Source: Sabethes cyaneus (Eukaryota > Arthropoda > Insecta > Diptera > Culicidae). From it: 64,000 nt of DNA. The stretch is taken from positions 38,527,347 through 38,591,346 of the forward strand of contig NC_071354.1 in assembly GCF_943734655.1 (NCBI RefSeq). The letters are read 5' to 3'. Shown here piece by piece: positions 21,890 to 32,490 of this stretch. The notes under the pieces are model-generated. The model searched no databases, had not been told where the DNA came from, and worked only from the letters and a program-made list of their open reading frames with translations. The stretch's first letter is position 1, and each line of letters opens with the position of its first letter. The translations under genes and the position numbers were made by a program.

Positions 21890-22074
21890 AAAAAAATTCG
21901 AAGGCCCCCCCCTTCAACCCCCCCTGCTGCTAAAGGCAATCTGTTGATGACAAATGGTTTATTCCCACTACTTAGGAGCATTCTACGAGTTTTAGCTGGC
22001 TGAGTTGTCGTAAACCTTGTTTTTCGAGGCTATAAAGTCTCAAAAGGTTAATAAAGAACAGTTCCTGTGCTATG

Positions 22075-22605
22075 GCGAAACATACATTCATACTCACGTT
22101 TTTCGTCCTCCTACTTTTCGATTCTTTCCCAGTCAGCTCCCTCTTCTGTCACTAGCTAATTATGCATTGGTTTGCTCTATGAAAATCATTATAATGGGAA
22201 CTAAACAAAGGTCTTTTTACCATATATTCCTCTTCGGTGGAACCCCCTCTTTTCTCAAAGTTATTTGCACAACTGCAATCGATTTAAATGCAAGAGAAAC
22301 GAATCCCCTTTTACTTAGCCGCTTGCTGGGGCGCTCCCTTTTGTCAACCCCTTCAATTCTGATTTTTTTATGTCCAGGAACATGTGTACCAAATTTGATG
22401 AAGAACTGTCCAGGCATTTCGGAGTTATGGCTTCACCCCCTGTTACGAATATCCCCCCTCTTATCAACCCCCCAGTGCTGATGCCCTTATATAAAGGAAT
22501 ATGTGTGCCAAGTTTGGTGGAGATCGGTCAAGGCGTTCTGGAGTTAAGGTGGAACATACAAACATACTCACGCTTATTTTTGTATATGGTCGGTGTTAAA
22601 GACAC
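22075..22605 (+). repeat. Interspersed repeat, family 2, copy 3
   Basis: It contains 'caatcgatttaaatgcaaga', 'catgtgtaccaaatttgatg', a second module 'tgtgccaagtttggtggaga' and the terminal 'catacaaacatactcacgct'. The target-like sentence 'ccaagtttgrtgragatcgg..caggcgttcygga' occurs twice, showing internal subrepeats as in family 1. The 5-prime part is rearranged. Frames at 22017-22481 and 22370-22777 are translations of the repeat. Confidence 0.65.
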
Positions 22606-23332
22606 CACCCTTGAAAAATTACGCATTTTTTACCGTCATCCGGGGATACTTGAAACACTTCTGCGCATCACGCTTTTGACAGCTCTAACCCATTTATTTG
22701 TTACAATAACCATTTGTAGACAATGCGGTTTCAGAGAAGGGACGTTCACCTATTGTTTAGTTAAATTCAATCCTTAATGTCATTGTTTTGCTTGTTTTTA
22801 TACGATTGGAAAGTAATTTTTCTTTCAGAGTAGGGAAATGGATGTGCAAAGGAACGTCAGTTCATTAATATGAAATTATTATTTTTCGTTTGGTTCCTGT
22901 CAACAAATAGCGTAACATATAAGCTAACAAATAGCAACTTTGATCTTTGTTTACGTTTTAAACTTGGAGAAGAAACGATGAATTCGTATGGTTACTTCCA
23001 ATATGGTGCGGCTTGCAGCACTTGTAAAATATATAATTATCGTAATAGACATAGAATACAAAGTAAGCTTGCATCTGTACGATGTTATTTTCTCTATTAG
23101 AATCTCCAGAAAAATTAAAAATGTGAAAAATTCCACGTGCCTTGAAACGGTAATTCGGAGTTCGCTTACATGCTGCACTTTTACAGGAAATCTTTACAAA
23201 AGCGATAGACAAAATTGGAAAGCAAAACATGCCTCCAGTATCTCTTGTTTTACTGCAAACACACTCAAAATATTAAAAAATAGTTATTCGCGGTTTGAAA
23301 CCAACTTTCATGAGAAAAGCAACATCAGAAAA
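22606..23332. other. AT-rich spacer, no gene identified
   Basis: Overlapping short frames on both strands (22870-23362) show no motif and no codon signal. Nothing else is visible. Confidence 0.4.
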
Positions 23333-23372
23333 GTGTTGCAAGTAACCCCGTTTCCTGGGTAACTTGCAACAC
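23333..23372. repeat. 40-bp hairpin 'gtgttgcaagta', repeated nearby
   Basis: 'gtgttgcaagtaacccc' faces 'ctgggtaacttgcaacac' with a small loop. The same word occurs again as 'gtgttgcaagtatcccc' at about 23509, just before the transposase remnant. It could be a terminal or subterminal motif of the element that carried that transposase. Confidence 0.55.
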
Positions 23373-23547
23373 CCCTATTTTCAGATTCATTTAGTTGATA
23401 TTTTTTCTCGTAATCATAAATCAAAGTAATGGCCACTATACAAGTTTTGGCTACTTACACTTGGACCTAACCGGTACTCTTCGATAGTTGTACCAAGTCA
23501 AAGTTTAAAAGTGTTGCAAGTATCCCCGGATGACGGTACCCAATTGC

Positions 23548-23752
23548 TAATGTCCGCATTTTTTCGAATCTGGACCACCGTGTATTCAAAGGATGTCCTG
23601 AAGTGGTACGAAGCCAACGGGGTCACTTTAGTACCTAAGGACATGAATCCCTTCAACGCACCGGAACTAAGGCCCATCGAAAAATGCTGGGCTATTATGA
23701 AGCAGGTACTACGAAAGCATCCCAAGGATTGTAAAACTACCGTTTTTTTGAA
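23548..23752 (+). pseudogene. IS630-Tc1-mariner transposase, C-terminal fragment
   Basis: The frame reads YSKDVLKWYEANGVTLVPKD, then NPFNAPELRPIEKCWAIMKQ and LRKHPK. This is the end of the DDE/D catalytic domain; the glutamate in 'LRPIEK' is the third catalytic acid, as in the DD37E-type ITm transposases reported from mosquitoes. The upstream sequence that should hold the second aspartate is not recognisable (reads FFRIWTT) and the frame ends early. About 65 residues remain. It may belong to the same family as the N-terminal relic at 4887-5048, but the two lie 18 kb apart and are probably separate copies. Confidence 0.75.
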
Positions 23753-23789
23753 AACAACATTTGAGGTACTAATTTTACCTTGTTTCTAA

Positions 23790-24727
23790 ATTTTATGTAT
23801 ATCGTTCAAAAAATGAAGTATTTGAGACCTACGTTTTTAGTCGAACCAAAAAATTTCGATTTGAATGATTTTGCGAATTCACGTGGAATGCTTTGGATTA
23901 ATTTACAGGATTTGGGACGGGATGGTTAACCTGTATATTTAGTCAGTGTTCTAATAAAACATATATCTTTAATATTCACGATCGTAGCACCTCAGCTGGA
24001 AACAAATATCCAAATTATTCCTGCTTGGAAAAGAGTTTCCAGAGTCGTTGTTGAGATGCCACACGGCCCGTTGAAGCAACCGATAATATGAATCTCATGA
24101 CCTGTTGTTCAACCAGTAAGTTTCACCCACTGCAGGAAGTTATCAAATTATTTGTGGTTTCCCTAACCTTGTATAAAAGTCTAAACAAGGTAGTAGCTTT
24201 TTATTATTTTCTTATCGCCAGAGCTTTCGGCTTCAAGGCTGTTCATATTTTTTTCTTGAAAGGTCAGCTTTTTTCATAAGAAAGAGGAAAACACCGCGGA
24301 TATGATATATAATAACAATGTTGTTTATCACTTGCTCGAGTTCAGCTTCCCGTAAACTAACAGGAAGTTGTTTCGTTGAATTGTGGTGAATTATTCTTTC
24401 AGCATTCCTTGGAAATGACTAAATAATAATTCCTTGTTGCTGTGTTTACTATCTTGATGACATTTTCATAATCTCAAGCTTAAAAATGTGTTTGCATTTA
24501 TAAAACAGAAGACGGGAAACATGTTCCTATGATATTGCAAGTATTTTTAATACTCAATATTTTGAGCAACGGTTGATTATAAAATCGTGTAGATTTGCAA
24601 GCAACCATTAGAAATCCGTTTACTAATTGAATCGTTTAAATAATAACTTTTTCGGGAAGAGTAAATGTTTAATGTGACAAATCCAAAATAAGATGAACTG
24701 AAAATCTTAATCTTAGACTAAAAATAT
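23790..24727. other. AT-rich spacer, no gene identified
   Basis: No coding motif. A 63-codon frame at 24088-24279 has nothing recognisable. Confidence 0.4.
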
Positions 24728-24808
24728 TGACTAAGCGAAGGCGAGAGTTGAACTCACAGCTTTCAATCACTAGTTGAGCGTGTCGTTTAACCAATTACAC
24801 GACTTGTG
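24728..24808 (-). repeat. tRNA-like relic
   Basis: On the minus strand a D-arm (TCGT..ACGA), an A-box-like 'gtgtaattggttaaac' and a paired T-arm (GTGAG ttcaact CTCGC) are visible, with an anticodon-loop-like ctagtga. Only three acceptor-stem pairs survive. It is best read as a tRNA pseudogene or the head of a decayed SINE, not a working tRNA. Confidence 0.4.
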
Positions 24809-24809
24809 A

Positions 24810-27042
24810 CAACGTGAACGTAATAACTTTTAATTAGTTAAATATTTGCTTCTGCAGACTTAAGAGTTCCGTAATTTGATGCAATTCTGTACGGTGATGT
24901 AAAACTCTGGAGCAAAACCGGAAAACGATCTTGTAAAAAATACTAAACATATGTTCTAAAATCCTTAAATTGTTCCTAATAGCAAAGTATAGTAATTTGC
25001 GCATAATATTTGTTTATTGCTGAATTCTGTTTATTGAAAAAAGTTATTAACTCAACATAGTCCAGATTAAATTTCGTAAAACTTTCAAGTTCATTTTGGG
25101 TCATTCACAATTTGCCCATACAAATATATTATGCTCAACAACTTGACAACATGTCCGTCACATTCAGTCTTATCTTCTTTCTTTTCTTACCAGTTGTTAA
25201 AAATATTATCTTATTCTGACCCACTTACCGTAGGTTTTCTAGACTATACCACCATACCAGCGACGGCGGCAGCAGCAGAAGCTAGCTGTTAATAGCTTTT
25301 GCGAAAGTGCAGAAGGAAACAATGATGGTTGCGACTAGCACTGGGTAACGATGGCGACGACGATGGTGACGACGCCGCCGTGCATAATTTCACCAAACTA
25401 TAAAAAAATCTTGGTTCATGGAACTTGATAGCAGAACTCTGGTTTTGAAATATACTGACTACGATAAACTTAATAGCGCGCCGCGGTGTGGCTTGAAGTC
25501 GGACGCGAAGCTAAACAGCACGGAAACTTAACTTGCCTTGATTAGTGAGTTGGGAATAAGTTTAAAGCGAAAGTTGGTGAGTTACCTAAGTTAATGTTCG
25601 CTTCGTCAGTATTGCTGCCGTTCGTTTCTTAGGCGAAGAAATTGGAAACCGCATTTTCGATTCTTGTTCGAGAAAGTTATGCTCCAATATACAATTTACT
25701 GTCAAACTTTCTTCGAATTGTGCCTAGCTACGGCACTCCGTTTTGCATTGAAATAGGACAAGGTTGTTAAAATATTGCTCCTCGCCCGGCATGCCGGTTT
25801 TTTTTATCATTTTCTACACTAGCAATAAGGTACATTTTTTTAGGTCCAAGGGGAGCAGATTTGTCTCCCGCTTCGAAGAACTCGCAGTGGCGTGATGTCT
25901 CGCTAGACTGGCGGTTACCACTGCAGCATCTCGTTAAAATGCATGACTGTCGGATTAGCATTAAGCAGTAGAACATCGGTACTGATGTTTCCGCTGTGGC
26001 ACTACCGGTATTCCGCGGCTGTGCATTCGGTGCTTATATCCTGCGGTTGAAGGAAGATGAACGCATTACGAGAGAGTAGTACGGCTCGCTGACGTTCTGT
26101 GACAAGTCACATTTTACTAGAGCGTTGTTGTAGGTAAAATGTAGTAGGTATGCAGTGGATTTTAGCCCTTTTACTAAAATTTGACGTCTGATTGAAGATG
26201 CTTTGTATTTGGTTAATTAATGTTGTTCAAACTACGCAGCTTTTCAAACGAAAATTCCCGCGAGACTCGACATGTAGGAGATCAGCCGTATTGAGTGAGC
26301 TTAACCCACGTATGCTGTTTCACATCAACCGAAAGCCTGAACACATGATAGGGTGATTCAGAGCATGGAATCATCTTTTCTTCCGGCATTGAATGGAATC
26401 GAATTGAATAGGCGCCCGCTTTTTCATCCGCCTTTGTAACCAACTATTCGGACGTACCGTAAACATCATTCGCCTCGTAAATCCGCATTTATGTGATCGC
26501 TGGGATGTGACGGCTGATGATACTTTATTTCACGAGATAAAAAGAGCAATTTCAAGCGAGCCAGGAAATATTAAGAAACGAACATGTTTGACAATCCTAG
26601 TTTGTCAGTAACATCAGCTCTTTTCTCCCCATACATGTAGACAGACTTGATAGAGTCGTAAGCCGACGGCAAATTGATGGCCGGCGATGATTCCTAATGA
26701 TACTGGCTCGTAAAGTGCAAAACGCAATGGAACTGAATAATTGCTGGATAGCAGTAAACTATGCTCTACAATCGTGCTACTAGCACGTACTAAGAGTGCG
26801 TTGCGTTGCGAATTGCGTTGGTCATTTTTGATTACGCTACACTTGCTTGGACTACGCAAGCAGTTCCATAAGTTTTGTGAACTGATGTTATAGGGTTTCC
26901 GTGTTTTAATGCTGATAGGATCCTCAGTGGTGAGAATGTGGCAATTCTTATCAGATGTGGGGATATGGAGGGGCATCGGCACTTTGTGTCTTACCTTATA
27001 CGAATTTCTATCATCAATTAGTGCATTGTTTGGTATAAACGG
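24810..27042. other. Mostly unique sequence, no gene identified
   Basis: Contains a GCN-rich patch at about 25258-25382 (gacggcggcagcagcagaag) and otherwise AT-rich DNA. The 144-codon minus-strand frame at 26614-27048 has no motif and a background-like composition. Confidence 0.4.
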
Positions 27043-27103
27043 TCTCACTTTTCCACTGTTTCAAAAATCACACCAGCTTTTTTGAAACAGTGGAAAAGTG
27101 AGA
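27043..27103. repeat. Perfect 25-bp stem, 11-base loop hairpin
   Basis: 27043-27067 and 27079-27103 are exact reverse complements, separated by the 11 bases tcacaccagct. The stem contains 'cttttccactgtttcaaaaa'. It is short enough to be a small-RNA-like hairpin or the footprint of a rearrangement. No flanking TSD is visible. Confidence 0.9.
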
Positions 27104-27174
27104 GGGGGTTAGCTACGTTTAACAAGTACCCATTGTGACTGCTACCTTTTGTCCAACACTGGAAGGTGCATGGG

Positions 27175-27270
27175 TCGAATCAAGCTATAATCTGAGATTA
27201 TAACCGGATTCGAACGCACAGCACCCGCCAGGGTATGTGGCTCGCTGGTACTAATGTACCTTTAGAGACC
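27175..27270 (-). repeat. Possible SINE head with B-box-like motif
   Basis: On the minus strand 'tgcgttcgaatccgg' matches the polymerase III B-box (GGTTCGAATCC). A convincing A-box is not seen. It may be another tRNA-derived repeat, but the evidence is thin. Confidence 0.25.
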
Positions 27271-27384
27271 ATAGAGACGCTAGAAAAAAGGAGACTGCAC
27301 AACCCCCTTATTAAGCGAGCGCCGTATCTTCACTTTCTTGGGTTAAGTTATTTATAGACACAAATTGTGCCTCTTCCTCGATCG

Positions 27385-28235
27385 ATTGTAATCGAACCAT
27401 CGAGAAAGAAAAAAATAGAAAGAGAAAGAGAGAAAAAAAACGAGGACACATTACTGGAAATGATGAAGAACGGAAGAGGAAATAATAAAAATGTAAGAAT
27501 AGATGGAAAAAGTATTAAGGAAACGAGTAACGAGAAATAAAACGAGAATTAACTGGACAGAAAAGGGTAAAAATGGATCAAAAAATGGAGGAACGTTAAC
27601 ATAAAAAGAGGAATAACGGAGAAAAAAATGGAGAAAAAATACCTGAAAATGGAAACAAAAACGATAAAACAAACAGGACAAAATGTGACAGGGAAGAAAG
27701 AAAAGCAGGCCATAAGTTACAAAGCGGAACAAAAACGAAAGAAAATAGACCTAAACGAGGAACGTACTAAGTAAAAAGTCAAGACGAAATGCAAAAAAGA
27801 TAAGCAAAACGGAAGATAAAAGACAAAAAAACGAAACAGAGGAGAATCACGACCGAGGGACAGGAAACAGGAAAAGGTCGAAATGAAGAATGAAATGAAC
27901 AAGATAGGATATGAAAAAAAGAAAAAGAGCAAATGAAAACAGCGGAAAAGGAAAAATAAAAGACAGATGGCAAAAAGAGAGAAAACGAGTCAAAAAAGAG
28001 AATACAGAAAACAAGAGAAATTAACAGGGAAGACAAGAAAAAGCGGGATATAAAAGGATAAAAATAGGACAAAAAAAGGATAAAGAAATCCAAAGAAGAA
28101 AATGAAGACTAATTGGACAGATAAGGAGAAAAAACGAGATTGAAAAGGTGGAAACGAAAAAAAATAAGCGGGAGCAGGAAAATGGAGAACAGAAAAACAG
28201 GAAAAACGAAACTGAAAATGAAAAGATTGAATTAA
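27385..28235 (+). repeat. Purine-rich array, copy 1
   Basis: About 850 bp of A/G-rich sequence with recurrent words such as 'aaaacgaggaa', 'aacgaaacagagga' and 'aaaatcacgaccg'. A closely similar tract lies at 29640-30225, sharing 'acgaaacagaggaraatcac', so this is a dispersed repeat and not simple drift. Pyrimidine-rich frames on the minus strand (Phe/Ser/Leu-rich, for example 27779-28093) are artefacts of composition. Confidence 0.75.
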
Positions 28236-28687
28236 ACTACAAGGTATACAGTCCTAAGGGTTGTACTAAAGGGTGACATAGGACTTCAATTCTTTATTGA
28301 ATGCAATGGTGGCTTTGAAAAACCGTGGACGGGGGTTCATAAGTACAACGCCTGCAACCATCGAGACATAGACATTTTTTTTTAAAATCACTTGTGTGCA
28401 TCATAAAGGTTGTAATAGTAATGAATGACCAGCCCACAGATTATTGTATTAAATATGATTGTGCGTAGCTTTAAATGTTTCAATAACCTTACTTTAACTT
28501 GCTTGTGGCCTTTAAAAGGGTCGTTGGTTACGAATATCATTAAAGCCAAAGCACGCTCATCGCGAATATGGCGTGCCATTCAAATGTCCTTTTCTTCTGA
28601 CATGAATGGCGTAAGTTAGCGGCGTTGATTCACTGTCTTTCGTTCCGAAAGGTTTCACTAGTTTACTTTCACAGCTTACCACTTGTT

Positions 28688-28895
28688 GAAAGCAAAGCCT
28701 AGGTGCTACATTCCGTTATCGAAACTTGACTTTCTGTTTTTATATACAGACTTCGCAGCCAGTTGTAAGAGTACAGGACAATTGCAGGGCCAGTTTCTAC
28801 GATCATATTGACTCTAACAGCCTCTCCCAACCAAGATTATAGCATACGACGACTGGATTATTAGACCAGCGTCATACCTCGAAGCCAAATGGGTG
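28688..28895 (-). mobile_element. tRNA-derived SINE, family S, with 14-bp TSD
   Basis: Flanked by the exact 14-mer gcttaccacttgtt at 28674-28687 and 28896-28909. On the minus strand the head carries 'tggcctcgaggta'-like A-box sequence and a tRNA-like anticodon arm; the B-box is partly mutated (gctataatct). The body has 'gtcctgtactcttacaactg' and 'gctgcgaagtctgt', and the 3-prime end is 'tagcacctaggctttgcttt' with no poly-A. Length 208 bp. Confidence 0.92.
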
Positions 28896-28934
28896 GCTTA
28901 CCACTTGTTACATAGCAGAAAATATGGCACATAC

Positions 28935-29347
28935 GCAAAACTTTCTGTTTTATTCGTATAAGAGTCCATATCCTCCTACCACAGGGGTGAGGGGTCTCAA
29001 ACCATCATAAAATAAATTTATGACTCCAAAAAAACCCACATGCCAAGTTTTGTTCCATTTGCTTGATTAGTTCTTGAGTTATGCGGAAATTTGTATTTCA
29101 TTTGTGTAGGATCCCCCTTTGTAAAGATGGCAAATGTCTTAATTCACCATAGAAAAAATTCTTGCCTCCAAAAACCCCCACAAACCAAATTTTGGTTCCG
29201 TTTGCTTAATTAGTTCTTGAGTTATGTAGAAATTTGTGTTTGATTTGTATAGGAGCCCCCCTGTTAAAAAATGGGATGGGTCTCAGTACACCATATGTAC
29301 AAAAAATTCCTGCCTTCTAAAACTCCCACATGCCAAATTTGGTTTGG
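28935..29347 (+). repeat. Interspersed repeat, family 1, copy B (internal part only)
   Basis: Starts within family 1 ('acgcaaaactttctgtttta') and includes three subrepeats ending in 'catgccaaatttggtttgg'. Both the ACTAGCTGACCCG end and the GACAGACAGA tail are missing, so it is a truncated fragment. Confidence 0.75.
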
Positions 29348-29489
29348 TACAGCTATGACACACTATGTTACACTTCTATTTTCGTTTTCACAAAGTGCTA
29401 CCAAGTCCCAGTATAATAAACAAAGACGTAGTCCTACGTCAAAAATGAAGACAATGGATGAAACGGAGAAGAAAAGCAGAACATCATCC

Positions 29490-29632
29490 AGCTTTTTACG
29501 AGCCATAAAATTTGGCATTTCAGAAATCGCACGTTTCCTTTTCGTAGGTTAATTGGTTTTACGGTTGGAACGTGCGGCAACAAAACGTGCGATTTATAGC
29601 TGAAATGTCAAAAATTATGGCTCGTAAAAAGC
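29490..29632. repeat. Inverted repeat, ~48-bp arms
   Basis: 29490-29537 ('agctttttacgagccataaa', 'gcatttcagaaatcgcacgt') pairs with 29582-29632, leaving a ~44-base loop. It abuts the purine-rich array copy 2. It is a candidate small foldback element. Confidence 0.8.
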
Positions 29633-29639
29633 TGAATAG

Positions 29640-30225
29640 AATAGATAGGAGTAAGAAAAGGGGAAATACAGGTCTAAAAATGAGATAAAAGACATACAAA
29701 CGAAACAGAGGAAAATCACGACGTAAATAAGGGCGAAAAATGAGACAGGAAATGAAGAGAAAGGGAATAGAGAAAGAGGAAACAGCGGAAATAAAGCAAA
29801 AAAGAAGAAAACGAATACGAGAGAGAGAAAGAAAAGACAACAAGAGAACTCAAAACGGGAAAAATAGACAGCATAGGGAGAAAAATAGGAAAAATGGACT
29901 AAGGAAAAAGATAAAACTCGAGAGAAAAAGACGAATCATGAGAAATCAAAAGAGAAAAAAGGAAGTGAAAAATTTCACTAAAATGAGTGAAGAACATGAG
30001 GAAAAACAGGAATCGAAGAATACACCAGGGGACAGAAAACAGAAAAACAAGAGAAAAAGAAGGAAAACCGAATGAAAGTGGGAACAAAAATTAAGAAAAC
30101 GGTACAGCAAAGGAGAAATAAAAAGTGGAAGAATGGAACTGAAAAAGAAGAACAAAACGGTGTAGAAAAGAGGTAAAACGTGTATAAGAGGAAAAAATAA
30201 TCTAATTTCAAGTAAAATTTTATGT
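29640..30225 (+). repeat. Purine-rich array, copy 2
   Basis: A/G-rich tract sharing ordered words with 27385-28235. The Lys/Arg-rich 111-codon frame at 29740-30075 and the Phe/Leu-rich frames on the other strand come from composition and are not genes. Confidence 0.75.
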
Positions 30226-30383
30226 CTGATATCGAGTCTCCGTCCGGCTTGAAGTTTCAATTACAGTATGGTTCCGATTATATCTACTCCCGATTATGAC
30301 AGTTTTTTCCGATTATATCAGCCCCAAAAATAAATTTTTTGTTTGTTCTTTTTAAGTTATTTAATAATCCCTTTAAGGTCATA

Positions 30384-30591
30384 CCGCCTACTTAGCTTCG
30401 AGGTACGATGCTGGTCTAACAAGCCAGTCGTCGCATGTTCGAATCTCGGTTAGACGGTGCTTGCTTGATAGAGTCAGTAGGATCGTTACACTGGCCCCGT
30501 AAGTTTCCTGTACTCTAAACAGCCGGCTGCGAAGTCTGTCGATAAAGAAGGGTAATGTCTAATGACGGTTTAAGCCCACGACTTTGCTTTG
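30384..30591 (+). mobile_element. tRNA-derived SINE, family S, with 13-bp TSD
   Basis: Flanked by the exact 13-mer ctttaaggtcata at 30371-30383 and 30592-30604. The head shows a tRNA-like anticodon arm (ctggt ctaacaa gccag) and a good B-box, gttcgaatct. The body has 'ccccgtaagtttcctgtact' and 'gctgcgaagtctgtcgataa', and the tail 'ctttgctttg'. This is the best full-length plus-strand copy, 208 bp, the same length as the 28688-28895 copy. Confidence 0.93.
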
Positions 30592-31121
30592 CTTTAAGGT
30601 CATATAAGCAGCCAAATGAATGTTTCAGGCGTTTTAACCTTTTATGGACCAGGCTGCACAATGGTCCAAAATACGAAATACGTGATAGCGTGCAGCACCC
30701 GCCCAAATGTGAAATACGTGATAGCGTGAGACTACGCCAAAACGCGAGATTTTTCGCATATATTTTGGTATAAAAAGCACTTCGATTGACAGGAACCATC
30801 ATGAAATATAAAATTTATTTTCTCACATATTCGAGATACAGGTTTGATGCGTTCAGCAAAGATGTAATAAATATTAATTCAAAAAACTTTGTCAAAGACA
30901 TCATAGCTGTATCTCTGAATAGTAATTAGTTAAGAAGCGTTATTTGTGAATAAACCCTTAGAAGCAGTTTTTTGACCCTAATTTATTCTGGTAAATATTT
31001 ACTTGTTCATAGTGTTCTAGAAAGTTACTCATTTTACTAAAATCCACGTTTTAGTGGAACTTCATTATACGCTATTTTCTAAATTTTCCGAGATATTGAG
31101 CGTTTTCGGTGAAAAATAGTA

Positions 31122-31536
31122 CAGTAGGACTTCGAATTTGGCGTGTCGCCTATGCTGCCAAAATCGAAACCGTGCCAAAATCGTGACCCTTTTTTGATAT
31201 GAAAAAATTGAATTTAGCGTTAGAAATTGACTGAATGTTATTAATCAACGATTGTAACCTTTTTATGTTCACAAAATCCGCCAAGAGCTATCCGTGCGGT
31301 GCAAATAAGTTTTAGGCGACCTGCGGTAAGACGTAGTCTTACGGCAATAAAAATATTATTGTTCGGAACATTCTATAACCGCAAACTTTTTTTCATGAAC
31401 ACACTTAGGGCAATATTTATTGGTCATTTAAAGTATGTATGCGAAAACTGACTGATATTTAACCATATTTTTGGAAGTAAAATATTTTGTGTAGCCAAAA
31501 ACGGGTACTTTTGTTGTCAAATTCGAAATCTCACTG
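31122..31536. mobile_element. 415-bp pogo/Tigger-like MITE
   Basis: The termini are CAGTAGGACTTCGAATTTGG and, reversed, CAGTGAGATTTCGAATTTGA (17 of 20 identical), with TA at 31120-31121 and 31537-31538. Pogo/Tigger elements duplicate TA and start CAGT. No transposase is present. Confidence 0.8.
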
Positions 31537-31559
31537 TATGACAAAATTGAATTTGGAAA

Positions 31560-32490
31560 ACTAACTTTAAGTAGACATGAAATGGGTTTCAAATTTAGAC
31601 CTGAGTTCGGAGATGAAATTGGAATGACTTGAAATTGGTCTTAAAAGTGGACATTAAACTGGACAGAAAATTTCCCTTGAAACTGTAGTTGAAATCAGAC
31701 TCGAAATTAGATTTCAAATTGGATTTGAAATTGGACGTTAAATTGGGCTTGAAATCGGATGGCACATAGGAATCAGTTAAACTTAAATTTATTATTATAA
31801 TAATACATTAAATTTGACTTAAAATGAAGTTGAAATTGGACGCAAAATTAAGCTTGAAATTGAATATGATATCGGTTGAATATGATCGGTGGACATGAAA
31901 TCAGATTTAAAATTGGACTCATATTGAACATGAAATTCGACTTGAAAGTAGTCTTAGAACATGCAAGTGCTCTTAAAATTTTAGTTTGAATTTGAATTAA
32001 AGTTGACTCGAAATTGGACTAAATATCAAACCAAAAATTGGATGAAATTTAAACTTGAAATTGAAATCAAAATTTGCCTTAACAGGAATCTTGCATTTTA
32101 TTTGAAATTAAACTTGAAATTGACATCCAATTGGATAAAAATTGGATTTAAATTGAGTTCAATATACTTTATTTGGCTTCACTACTAAGAATTTACTGGA
32201 CTTGAAACTTTACCTGCGGTTGGATGAAATTGGAATTGAATTTGGAATAAACTAAAGTCGATTTTTACGCGAAGGTTAAATTCTAAACTGAACTCGAAGC
32301 TTTACATCAAATTGAACTTAAATTTTGACTTGAAATCGCACTTAAAAATGGACTTAAATCGGAATTGAGATTCCAATTAGAATCGGACATGAGATTACAT
32401 TTCTATTTACGCAATTAATTTACTTTTTGCAAAAATACTAAACTGTTGAATTGAGAAGTCCGGACTTGCCGATTACATCTTGACATCTTG
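31560..32490 (+). repeat. 12-bp minisatellite, copy 1, with shared flank
   Basis: A degenerate tandem array of a 12-mer, consensus TTGAAATTGGAC, from about 31560 to 32385. It is followed by a non-repeated flank (tttacgcaattaatttactt, 'gcaaaaatactaaact') that also follows the second array at 48269-48860. Because both the array and the flank are duplicated, the array is probably an internal part of a mobile repeat. Confidence 0.8.

Noticed and set aside
26614..27048. 144-codon minus-strand frame
   Set aside because: No domain and background-like composition; it ends at the edge of the perfect hairpin, suggesting chance.
29740..30075. Lys/Arg-rich 111-codon frame, and Phe/Leu-rich frames on the opposite strand
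   Set aside because: Explained by the purine-rich repeat; a similar tract at 27385-28235 has different frames.
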